A DNA stretch of 64,000 nt from G963663365 sp963663365 (GTDB lineage Bacteria; Hinthialibacterota; Hinthialibacteria; Hinthialibacterales; G963663365), in assembly GCA_963663365.2 (NCBI GenBank), contig CAXXIH010000005.1, forward strand, positions 62,001-126,000. The letters are read 5' to 3'. The notes under the pieces were generated by a model. That model ran no database searches. It saw only the letters and a program-made list of their open reading frames with translations, and had not been told where the DNA came from. This document shows positions 7,447 through 15,763 of this stretch, piece by piece (within the stretch, counting starts at the first letter, position 1; each line of letters begins with the position of its first letter). Both the position numbers and the translations under genes were made by a program.

Positions 7447-10040
7447 TTCATTACCTCGCTAGCCAGCATTTCGAGTTGTTTCAACCAGTCTTCTGCTGAA
7501 GGGCTACGGTCAAAGCGATGGCCCCGAAGCCAATCGCATTGAATATGAAAGACCAACGGTTTGCCATTTTCGATGGAAAGCACCACCTGATGCTCATCCT
7601 CAAGTGATGTTAGCCGTTGGAATCTTTGTGCAGGATAAGCCACGCCCATGCCAATAGGACCGATCACCGGTGTCTGCACACCCCATGATCCGAAAACACC
7701 CGCAGAAGTATTCAAAAGCAAATCCTCTTGCGGCAGACGCGTAAATCCGATTCCCATTTCCAACGTATCGTTGGCCGAGCCACCGGTTACCAATACTTCA
7801 AACTGCGAATCGTAACGGCCCCGTTCGATAGAGCAGTGGAATTGCACGGTATAAGGATTGGCCTTGGGACCTACACCTTTACCCAGTAGTTCAATGGCAA
7901 CCTTATTGCGGTCTATGGAGATCAGTTTCTTTGTAAAATCGATATCTCCCTCTCCGGCGGGATTACGTACGGGATACGCTTCGCCATTCACATACAATGT
8001 AACGCCGCCACATCCCGGGGATTTTGCAACATTCAGGGCATCGATTCCCCAGTCCATTTCGTCGTGATAACTCTGTGAGCCGATGTTTGGGTAAATGAGG
8101 TTATCGCCCTTTTTGCCGAAGAAATCGAACTGCCCCCAGTACACCCGGTAGGCGATTTTTTCCGACTCCCAACCAATATTGGGTGGAACCCAATCATGCG
8201 CCCACGCAATGGCTTCCGGCCGGTGTCCGGTCCTGATTTCCTGCAATGCATCATAATCGGCGATGCGCAAATCCTTTTTGAGAAGCCATTCTTCTTCAAC
8301 AATCCGGCTCATAGCCGCAAGGTCGCCATCGGACCGCGCGGAATTGAAGCGTGCCCAAAATTCTTTCTTATCTGTATAAGCCTTTTTGAGCAGCGCAATC
8401 ATGCGGTCATTCAGCACGCCCGCAAAATAAGCGACCGATTCATCGCTATTGATTAGTTTGAGTTGTAACCAACGTTCAATGGGAAGTTGAGATCCTTCAG
8501 GTGCGGTAATCTCGCCGATTGCATCGTAAATGAAAGCGCCAATTTTTGTTGAATCGCTTACATACGCTTCAATCAGGCGCTGATGCAGCCTTAAATATCC
8601 CATAAGTACATCCCGGCGCACCGAAGTGACCGCCGAGTTAATCTCAGGCCAATTCCATCCGACCGAATATGTTTCGGCCTTCCCGGCCTGCCAACGGTCA
8701 TCCGCATTGCCATCGTTATCGATATCAAGTTCCCAGGTATCGATTTCGCCGTTGTTATCCGAATCGGTCATGGTGTACCGCATATCGGCTTGACGGTCGA
8801 AATCGTAATCGACTTCCATCCATGCGGAATCGGCATCAAATAAATGCAACCGGTGATCGGTAGGATGATAATAAAGCCAGGCCGGAGCCTCGGGCTTCAT
8901 AATCAGTTCATAGCGTTTATTGAAAACACCGCAACTTGGCCCGCCGACTTGAGGAAAATCATCGTTACCTTGGGCGATAATTCCTTCCCAGCGTTCTTCG
9001 TGATCGTCATAACGTTGACCGTCGACATTGTGATCGTCTTCATCCCAGGTGAGCATCAACCGTTCCCAAACCACAGGTTGGGCAAAACGGGGAGCGGCAT
9101 CATGCCTTAGGAATGGTCCCGTGGGTATGCCGCGAATCTCCAACGTCTCCGTGAAGCGATCATCGAATTTGAGTTCGGACCTTCCCCGGTTCTCATTCGT
9201 CCAGGGCCAGGGAGCGCCTTGCGCCCAGCCGGTGAGTGACACATCGAAGTCACGCGGCGATTCCCAGTCCGCATCGTTATCGGCATCGAAACTATGGCGG
9301 ATGCACTCCACCTCATCGGCAATACCGGACATGCGCAACACTTCTTCGGTCACGCCATCATGATCGTGATCGTAAAACAGAAACGGATTCTCAAAGAACG
9401 GAATCCATTTGTCGCCTGAAAGCGGCAAAGCGAACGCGATCAGTTCTTCATCGCCGCCAAAATGTGTCCGGTATTGGCATAGATTCTGATCGTACGTATA
9501 CCCGACATCGTGCCAGAGCAGATTATCGTCGCCGATATCCCGCGACCACCAAATACGGATAACCGGCTCGTTGAAATAAGAATGAGTTCCTCCGTAAAAG
9601 AATTTCCCCATTTCATCCAAATCGCCGTCGCCATCCACATCTGTATAATCGAGGACCGCATCGACAGTACCATCGGCATTCCAGTCGGCAATATAGAGAT
9701 CGCTGTCGATATCCGGTTCGTCACCTTCCCGAAGGTCACCATCCTCATCAATCGCACGCACAAGTAGAGGCTTGTAACGGTCCGGATGACGAAGCGCGGT
9801 ATCGATGAACCACACTTCATCCGGTTGTCCGTCGCCATCCGTATCGCGGTAATGACGAACACCGGCATCGGCGGCTAGGACTTTCTCGTACATTTGCTTA
9901 TCCAAGCGGACAGCGTCGCCGAAGACCTTTTCAAATACCTTCTGCTTGATCTCGGCCTCAGACTGAGCCATTGCATTGGGCAGCAATACAGCCAAGGCAA
10001 ATAGCGGGATGAATCGGATAGTACGGAGAGGTGCAATCAT
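7443..10040 (-). CDS. secreted Asp-rich repeat protein with C-terminal DUF4861-like domain
   Basis: 865 residues with a Sec signal (MIAPLRTIRFIPLFALAVLL, cleavage near NAMAQ). The N-terminal part to about residue 480 is paralogous to the gene at 1862-3682. It has Asp-rich loops DTDGDGQPDE, DEDGDLREGDEPD, DWNADGTVDA, DVDGDGDLDEMG, DHDHDGVTEE, DSDNNGEID and DIDNDGNADD, then YYHPTDHRLHL. After about residue 640 a second domain begins with IAYRVYWGQFDFFGKKGDN, followed by QSYHDEMDWGIDALNV and GCGGVTLYV. This resembles the DUF4861 family, often found beside unsaturated uronyl hydrolases; the identification is from memory. The stop overlaps the next gene by 4 bp. Likely extracellular glycan binding or processing; no catalytic residues can be assigned. 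Confidence 0.8.
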   Translation of the reverse strand: MIAPLRTIRFIPLFALAVLLPNAMAQSEAEIKQKVFEKVFGDAVRLDKQMYEKVLAADAGVRHYRDTDGDGQPDEVWFIDTALRHPDRYKPLLVRAIDEDGDLREGDEPDIDSDLYIADWNADGTVDAVLDYTDVDGDGDLDEMGKFFYGGTHSYFNEPVIRIWWSRDIGDDNLLWHDVGYTYDQNLCQYRTHFGGDEELIAFALPLSGDKWIPFFENPFLFYDHDHDGVTEEVLRMSGIADEVECIRHSFDADNDADWESPRDFDVSLTGWAQGAPWPWTNENRGRSELKFDDRFTETLEIRGIPTGPFLRHDAAPRFAQPVVWERLMLTWDEDDHNVDGQRYDDHEERWEGIIAQGNDDFPQVGGPSCGVFNKRYELIMKPEAPAWLYYHPTDHRLHLFDADSAWMEVDYDFDRQADMRYTMTDSDNNGEIDTWELDIDNDGNADDRWQAGKAETYSVGWNWPEINSAVTSVRRDVLMGYLRLHQRLIEAYVSDSTKIGAFIYDAIGEITAPEGSQLPIERWLQLKLINSDESVAYFAGVLNDRMIALLKKAYTDKKEFWARFNSARSDGDLAAMSRIVEEEWLLKKDLRIADYDALQEIRTGHRPEAIAWAHDWVPPNIGWESEKIAYRVYWGQFDFFGKKGDNLIYPNIGSQSYHDEMDWGIDALNVAKSPGCGGVTLYVNGEAYPVRNPAGEGDIDFTKKLISIDRNKVAIELLGKGVGPKANPYTVQFHCSIERGRYDSQFEVLVTGGSANDTLEMGIGFTRLPQEDLLLNTSAGVFGSWGVQTPVIGPIGMGVAYPAQRFQRLTSLEDEHQVVLSIENGKPLVFHIQCDWLRGHRFDRSPSAEDWLKQLEMLASEVMK

Positions 10041-10048
10041 AATTCTGC

Positions 10049-11368
10049 CTATGAAACAGTTTTTTCCATAGCGGCCAGTGCATCTGCAACCGCCGCCAAG
10101 GTTTGTTCAACATCTTGGGCCGTGTGCGCGGTAGAAACGAACCATAAACCATCGGGTGTGACACGCACGCCACGTTCCTGTAATTCAATCCACAATTGAC
10201 GCGTCAAGTTGGTATCGGTTTGGGTCGCCGTACGGTAATCCACAACTTCTTCTGCCCCCTCGGGCAAAAATGAAACGTGGAATGTCGGCGGCAATCCGCG
10301 AACGGCAATCGAGAAACTTGATTTCTCAGCCAATTCTTTGATTCCGGCCATAAGCGAGCCCCCGATTTCAAATGTGGATTTGAGAAGCGCGCCATCGTTT
10401 TCACTCAATGCATCCAATGCCGCCATGGCACCGGCCATTGAAACCGGATTCGCATTATAGGTACCGGCATGAACAGTCTTCAGTTCACCGAAGAGGTGCA
10501 TGAATTTCTCTTTCCCGGCCACCGCGCTAACACAAACACTCCCGCCCATAGCCTTTGCAAATGTTGCTAAGTCAGGTGTGACCGAAAAGTGCTCTTGCGC
10601 GCCACCCAAGGCTTCACGGAAACCGGTAATTACTTCATCAAAAATCAAGACAACACCGTAGTGATCGCAAACCTTCCGCAATCCTTCTAGGAATCCGGGC
10701 CGGGGCATAATCGCGCCCCAATTGCACATAATCGGCTCTGTAATGACACCGGCGATATTGTCTCCTTCATCCGCAAACAGCTGCTCGACCAATGCCAAAT
10801 CGTTCCAGGGCAATACCACCAAACCGGCGCTCTCTTCCAGCAGTTGTCCTTTGGTGGTGGGCAAAAGGTTAGGCCGTTCACGTGGACCGGCTTCATTCAG
10901 GGGCGGCGCAAAATTCCAGGCGATATTATCGAACCAACCGTGATAGTGCCCTTCAAAACGAAGAATCTTCTTGCGGCCAGTCGCGGCCCGCGCCAAACGC
11001 AACGCGGCATGGACCGACTCCGAGCCGGATGAACCAAAACGGACCTGTTCCGCACAGGGAACCAGTTCGCAAATTTTTTCGGCGACATCAACTTCGATTT
11101 CCGCCTGTCCGGCATACATCAAGCCCCGGTCAAGTTGCTTTTTAATGGCATCGATAACCATTTTCGGAGAATGGCCGTAAAACAGAGGCCCCCGCCCCAA
11201 GACATAATCGATAAACTCATTGCCATCGGCATCCCACACATGGGAACCTTCGCCGCGGTCATAAAACATGGGATGCGGAGCCCAATTTGCACGAACATTG
11301 CTGGAGATGCCACCGGGAATGACTTTGCAGGCACGTTCCAGGAGTTGTTTGGATCGGTCGAATTTCAT
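10049..11368 (-). CDS. class III aminotransferase, glutamate-1-semialdehyde 2,1-aminomutase-like
   Basis: 439 residues, close to the size of glutamate-1-semialdehyde aminomutases (HemL), with the same N-terminus pattern ERACKVIPGGISSNVRA. PLP-fold marks are GSSGSESVHAALRLAR, EGHYHGW, FDEVITGFR and the cofactor lysine in TFAKAMGGS (K272). GAGG precedes the ATG at a good distance. It lies 8 bp upstream of the secreted Asp-rich gene and 80 bp downstream of the oxidoreductase gene, inside a catabolic operon. That setting argues against a haem role and for transamination of a sugar-derived keto or amino compound. A real HemL function cannot be excluded, so no symbol is given. Confidence 0.87.
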   Translation of the reverse strand: MKFDRSKQLLERACKVIPGGISSNVRANWAPHPMFYDRGEGSHVWDADGNEFIDYVLGRGPLFYGHSPKMVIDAIKKQLDRGLMYAGQAEIEVDVAEKICELVPCAEQVRFGSSGSESVHAALRLARAATGRKKILRFEGHYHGWFDNIAWNFAPPLNEAGPRERPNLLPTTKGQLLEESAGLVVLPWNDLALVEQLFADEGDNIAGVITEPIMCNWGAIMPRPGFLEGLRKVCDHYGVVLIFDEVITGFREALGGAQEHFSVTPDLATFAKAMGGSVCVSAVAGKEKFMHLFGELKTVHAGTYNANPVSMAGAMAALDALSENDGALLKSTFEIGGSLMAGIKELAEKSSFSIAVRGLPPTFHVSFLPEGAEEVVDYRTATQTDTNLTRQLWIELQERGVRVTPDGLWFVSTAHTAQDVEQTLAAVADALAAMEKTVS

Positions 11369-11448
11369 CAGTAAAACCTCGTATTGAGAAATATCTCTAT
11401 CAATTCATTCTTGTGGCTAAGTCGGCCATATGTTTTTTGAAATCGTTT

Positions 11449-12492
11449 CTAAGTCGTCAGGACAATTTCCTGCCCTGTACGGCTGGATTCATACGCGGCA
11501 AGCGCGGCAGCCACTGCTTGCCGTCCATCCCAGCCCGTAATATCCGGATCGCGGTCTTCCCGAATACTATTCAAAAAGTCCTTTATGTGCAGGGTATAGG
11601 ATTCCAGCCGTACCGGATCCAGAAAGCCTTTGCCCTGCCAGTCAATCGGCGGTTGCGTGGTTAGGACTTCCCAATCGCCGCCATCAATTGAAACCCGGGC
11701 TTCACCGTAAGCATCGATATCAGCCAGGCCCTTTTCGCAAAGCAGCCTAAAGGCGTATCCCATCCTGGGGAAACCGGGCGTGGGAACCTGGAAACTCGCG
11801 AATAGATAAGCAGTTGTGCCATCTTCCAGCGTCATCAAAACATCCGATGTCCCTTCAGTCGTATACGCCGGATCGATGCTGCGGCATTTGGCATAAACCG
11901 TCTTGATATCTTGGCCGGTCAACCAACGAATCCCGTCAAAATTGTGAATTGCATGTCCGAACAACGTTCCAAGGTTATCTTCTTGCAGTTGCCACTTGGG
12001 TAGATTTGCCATGCCGCCGGGAACCGTTTGATAACAGCGGATTTGGAGCACCTTGCCGAGTTTGCCGGTATCCAGTAGTTCTTTTACCTTCGCATTGCAG
12101 ACCCGTGTGCGTTGCGAAAAGGCGATTGTGCATTTCAAATTCTTTTCTTTGCAGGCCGCGAGAATGGTATCGCATTCTTCTACAGAACAGGCCATCGGCT
12201 TTTCAATCAGCATATGCTTGCCCGCTTTAGCTGCGGCGGTTGCCTGCTCGGCATGGAGTGCATGAGGCGTACCAATCAAAACGGCATCGATATCATCACA
12301 CGCCAACATGGCTTCCAGCGAATCGAAATGTTCTATTTCGTAATCCTTCGCCAACTCCGGCGCGCGAGAGCCGCATGCAACACCAATTAATTTTGCATCA
12401 TCAATCTTTTTCGCAATTACTTCCGAATAGGTGCGGCCCATAAATCCCGCACCAACAACACCTATACCTAACCATTCACGTTGATCGCTCAT
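11449..12492 (-). CDS. Gfo/Idh/MocA family NAD(P)-dependent oxidoreductase
   Basis: A 347-residue soluble enzyme. The N-terminal Rossmann fold shows GVVGAGFMGRTYSE (residues about 10-24), then GTPHALHAEQATAAAKAGKH and the family EKP signature (IEKPMACSVEECD). The C-terminal part has the usual beta-sheet dimer and substrate domain with NLGTLFGHAIHNFDGIRWL and LFASFQVPTPGFPRMGYA. Members oxidise sugars, sugar acids, inositols or glycosides at a hydroxyl group. AAGGAG lies inside the end of the symporter gene and the start overlaps that stop by 4 bp, so translation is coupled to transport. It probably acts first on the imported sugar. Confidence 0.9.
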   Translation of the reverse strand: MSDQREWLGIGVVGAGFMGRTYSEVIAKKIDDAKLIGVACGSRAPELAKDYEIEHFDSLEAMLACDDIDAVLIGTPHALHAEQATAAAKAGKHMLIEKPMACSVEECDTILAACKEKNLKCTIAFSQRTRVCNAKVKELLDTGKLGKVLQIRCYQTVPGGMANLPKWQLQEDNLGTLFGHAIHNFDGIRWLTGQDIKTVYAKCRSIDPAYTTEGTSDVLMTLEDGTTAYLFASFQVPTPGFPRMGYAFRLLCEKGLADIDAYGEARVSIDGGDWEVLTTQPPIDWQGKGFLDPVRLESYTLHIKDFLNSIREDRDPDITGWDGRQAVAAALAAYESSRTGQEIVLTT

Positions 12493-14198
12493 TCAAACGA
12501 CTCCTTTTTCTTCCCCAAACATACTGATCCAAATAAACCGCCAATGACAACCATCACCGCAGCAACCGAGAGACTCACAGCCTTACCCTCTTCCGGTGAT
12601 GTCAGTATCACCGCCACGGCTAAAAGCGCTCCCAAGATCGCCACAGAAAGCGCAATAATCGGCAATGGTGAGGTTGTGGTTGCCGCTTGTTGTTCTTCAT
12701 ACTGAAGTTCAGATTCCGGACACTCCATTCGATCCATAAACTGACCGATGCGCTCGCGCTGTTCGGGACTTCCCGAACGTAACAGCGTGCCCAAAATCAA
12801 ACCGGCAATCGTTGCAAATACAGTAATACAGGTCATGACTTCTTTATGTCGAAGCATTTCCAACGATTCGATACTTCCCAGTCCATACGCTATGAGACCG
12901 GCCGCCATGCCGAGGATCAATCCAACGATTCCTCCCATATTGGAGACCTTGCGCATTGTCAGCCCCACCAGCATTGGAATCGCCACGGGGGGTAAAAAGA
13001 TGCTGAATAGACGAACCATCAAAGTAAATAGATCGCTCTCACCCTGAGAAGCGATAACTACAAAAGCAACGGCCAAAGAGATGATTCCGACAATCAACGT
13101 GGCGATACGTGCCACCAAAACCAACGATTTTTGTGATGCCTGGGGCGCAACGAAACGTTTATAAACATCATTCGTTAGAACCGAGGCCACGGCATTGTAA
13201 TCGCTTGAGAGCATGGACATGGTCGCAGAAAACATCGCCGCAATGACCATCCCCACCATCCCCACCGGCAGAAGAGCCTTGCATAAAATCCCATAAACTT
13301 GGCTTGTATCTTCAATCCCGGGCATAAACACACGGGCGGCCATGGCCGGAGCAAAAAGCAACGGGGGGCCAATAACATTGAGGATTGCCACAAAGTAGCC
13401 GACCTTGCGGGCATCCGCATCGCTACGGACCGAATAATAGCGCTGTACCAGCGACCACGATGTACTGTAATTGAGCCCAATCAAGATGAAGACAAAAAAG
13501 ATCGACAGCCAGCCGTGCTCGGGTGCCGTCCATGCAAAAAATCCCTCCGGCACACCGTCGTAAAAATTCGACCAGCCGCCAACTGCTTGATAAGCCAGAG
13601 GAATTAACACGATCACGGCAACGGTCATCACCACAAACTGTACAAAATCCGTAATCAGAACAGCCCACAGGCCACCCAGAAACGTATAGGTGAGCATGAT
13701 CGTACCGGAGAAGAATACCGCATAGCCGAGAGGGAAATTGAGTCCTGTTGATACAAGCGAGCCGATGGCAAACAGTTTCAATCCGTCATCGATCACCTTA
13801 ACCGGAATACCTAACCAAGCCAGAAGTTGACGCATGGGCGCGCCGAAACGCTGCTCAATATATTCTAAGGGGCTGGTCGTCGCAGCCCGCCGCCACCGCG
13901 CGGCAAAGAAATAGGCGCTGATAATCGAGCCGGGGATCGTTACCCAAAAGATCGTGATTGACACCCAACCATATTTGTAAGCCAACTCCGAATAAGCCAC
14001 AAACGCAAACGCGCTGAAGCTGCTCATATAAAACGATGTGCCCGAAAGCCACCAAGGAACACGCCGTCCGCCGCTAAAGTAATCTTGAAGATCGCGCATG
14101 CGACCGGAGAAATAGAATCCGATCCCCAACATCACCACAAAAAAACCGGCAATAACTATGGTGTCGGCAAATGCTATGCCCGAAACCGTTTCATCCAT
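12489..14198 (-). CDS. sodium:solute symporter (SSS family)
   Basis: A 569-residue inner-membrane protein with about 13-14 hydrophobic segments along its length and a Cys-poor, Gly-rich core. SSS marks include the first helix (DTIVIAGFFVVMLGIGFYF), DYFSGGRRVPWW, then LSGTSFYMSSFSAFAFVAYS, and MSMLSSDYNAVASVLTNDVY in the central sodium-site region. The C-terminal 70 residues add two more helices. This group commonly imports sugars, uronates or sialic acids with Na+. GAGG lies 8 bases before the ATG. It is the first gene of the eight-gene operon and therefore the likely entry gate for its substrate. Confidence 0.92.
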   Translation of the reverse strand: MDETVSGIAFADTIVIAGFFVVMLGIGFYFSGRMRDLQDYFSGGRRVPWWLSGTSFYMSSFSAFAFVAYSELAYKYGWVSITIFWVTIPGSIISAYFFAARWRRAATTSPLEYIEQRFGAPMRQLLAWLGIPVKVIDDGLKLFAIGSLVSTGLNFPLGYAVFFSGTIMLTYTFLGGLWAVLITDFVQFVVMTVAVIVLIPLAYQAVGGWSNFYDGVPEGFFAWTAPEHGWLSIFFVFILIGLNYSTSWSLVQRYYSVRSDADARKVGYFVAILNVIGPPLLFAPAMAARVFMPGIEDTSQVYGILCKALLPVGMVGMVIAAMFSATMSMLSSDYNAVASVLTNDVYKRFVAPQASQKSLVLVARIATLIVGIISLAVAFVVIASQGESDLFTLMVRLFSIFLPPVAIPMLVGLTMRKVSNMGGIVGLILGMAAGLIAYGLGSIESLEMLRHKEVMTCITVFATIAGLILGTLLRSGSPEQRERIGQFMDRMECPESELQYEEQQAATTTSPLPIIALSVAILGALLAVAVILTSPEEGKAVSLSVAAVMVVIGGLFGSVCLGKKKESFE

Positions 14199-14370
14199 GC
14201 CATAACCTCAGAAATAGGGTGCGTGTGATGCCGGGTACCGGATCGATGAAGACGCCAATCCCGGCCTTTCCGTCTTGGTACATAACTCAATCGGCACGAT
14301 TCCAAACGTTCATGCAGGATAGCATAGTCCCACAGGCTCTGTGAGCGCACTTTTCAGGATGCGGGGTTTA

Positions 14371-14433
14371 GATACCTATCTTTGACCTAGAGATTTATGA
14401 AGATTTATGAAAATTGTAGTTGCGATAGGTATA
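14371..14433. promoter_or_regulatory. inverted repeat in divergent promoter region (candidate operator)
   Basis: GATACCTATC (14371-14380) and GATAGGTATA (14424-14433) form inverted arms 43 bp apart, 9 of 10 pairing. Between them lies a tandem direct repeat AGATTTATGA x2 (14391-14410) and TTTGACC at 14381. The gap separates the divergent symporter operon from the gene at 14468. A related GATACCTAT occurs at 50195 upstream of another gene. Binding of a regulator is inferred; an 8-base core recurs by chance a few times in a window this size. Confidence 0.35.
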
Positions 14434-14467
14434 GATTAGCGTTCACAAACACACGAGAGGAAATCCA

Positions 14468-15700
14468 ATGCCGGTCAATCGAACATTCAAGTCTTTTAGA
14501 TGCTCTGTTTCACTGATTCCACTATTCATGACAGTCTGTTGCGTGCTTCAAGTTCAGGCCCAATGGAGAATTGAGCAGGACACCGACTATATTGAGCGTT
14601 TTCATCAAGAATTTCAGAAAAACGTTCCACGTCCGGAACTGGACTCCTATGCAACCGTGGAACGCTACGACTCGCTGTATCTTGGGGACAAACTCGATGC
14701 TTCCCTGCAAAATCTCAACAACGAAAGCGGCGGCATGTCCTGGGGGCTTTCGTACCGCATGAGTTCATTAAACGAAATGTACCGCGCCACCGGTGAACAG
14801 CGTTATCTGGATGCCACTCTCAAATGTGTTCGCGCAGCATTGGCGGCACGCGATGACAAGAGAAATCTCAGCCTCTGGACCGGTGAAATCGCTCCCATCT
14901 GGGGCTCAGGCAAATATTCACCCAAAGGCCGCGCCGCCTATGCCGTCCATACGGGAATGATTGTTTATCCCATGCTCGATTTCCTCTTGCTGGCTAAAAA
15001 TGAGCAGGACTATGCCAAAAGACTAGGTACTGAATACGACACTCTGCTTAAGGAGGCCCTCGAATGCCTCGCTTTTCATGACCGGCAATGGCGGGAAGGC
15101 CCCGAGCCGGGCGAGGGCTATTATGTCGGCTTAAACCAAGAGGAAGTCATTGAAGGCAAACCATTACCCGGCAACCGTTTGAGCGCCATGGGCCGCGCGC
15201 TTTGGTATGCCTATAAAAATACCGGCAATACTCAGTGCCGTGATCGAGCATTGGCAATTGGTCAATATATTAAACGCCGTATCACGGCCGCTCCGGATGG
15301 CGCGTACTATTGGGGCTATTGGCTTGCGACAGAGCCGGTTGACCGCCCGCAGCCCAAGGAAGCCATTGGTGGAGAAGATATTTCCCACGGTTCGCTGACC
15401 ATGGCCTTGCCGATGATTTTGGCCGAAGAGGGCGAGTTGTTTACCGATGAAGATATGCACCGGCTGGGACTCATGGTAGTCAACGGTTTTGCCCGCCTCA
15501 ACAACGGCGTTCTTTTCGGCGATGTTACCGGTTCCCCAAAATCCAACCCCAAGTTGGTCCAACTCCCCGGCCGCTGGCTCCGTCTCTCTCCATTCGAACC
15601 TGAAGTTTACAGACGGCTGGCCGATTTTCATCTCACCTATCAAAGCGCCCCGGGAGCATTGGATTTGGCATTACTCATCCGTCATAAACCAAAAAAATAA
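14468..15700 (+). CDS. secreted alpha/alpha-toroid protein (six-hairpin-glycosidase-like)
   Basis: 410 residues with a Sec signal (SLIPLFMTVCCVLQVQAQ). The mature part is a series of paired helices with repeating patterns such as MSWGLSYRMSSLNEMYRATG, AYAVHTGMIVYPMLDFLLLA, GRALWYAYKNTGNTQCRD and EDISHGSLTMALPMILAEEG. This fits an alpha/alpha toroid like those of unsaturated uronyl hydrolases, epimerases and polysaccharide lyases. No family-specific catalytic pair could be assigned, though GGEDISHG is the most conserved-looking stretch. GAGG precedes the ATG by 8 bases. It lies 63 bp ahead of the heparinase-family gene and is probably co-transcribed. Glycan degradation is the likely role; the exact family is unsure. 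Confidence 0.7.
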   Translation: MPVNRTFKSFRCSVSLIPLFMTVCCVLQVQAQWRIEQDTDYIERFHQEFQKNVPRPELDSYATVERYDSLYLGDKLDASLQNLNNESGGMSWGLSYRMSSLNEMYRATGEQRYLDATLKCVRAALAARDDKRNLSLWTGEIAPIWGSGKYSPKGRAAYAVHTGMIVYPMLDFLLLAKNEQDYAKRLGTEYDTLLKEALECLAFHDRQWREGPEPGEGYYVGLNQEEVIEGKPLPGNRLSAMGRALWYAYKNTGNTQCRDRALAIGQYIKRRITAAPDGAYYWGYWLATEPVDRPQPKEAIGGEDISHGSLTMALPMILAEEGELFTDEDMHRLGLMVVNGFARLNNGVLFGDVTGSPKSNPKLVQLPGRWLRLSPFEPEVYRRLADFHLTYQSAPGALDLALLIRHKPKK

Positions 15701-15763
15701 CCGTATGACATAAACGAATCGATTCGATAGAGAAAACACAGCAGAAATACCCGGGGGAATGAA

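Noticed and set aside
15715..15726. Perfect palindrome CGAATCGATTCG before the heparinase gene
   Set aside because: Could be an operator, but GAATCGATTC-like strings are frequent in this DNA and no second copy at an equivalent site was seen.
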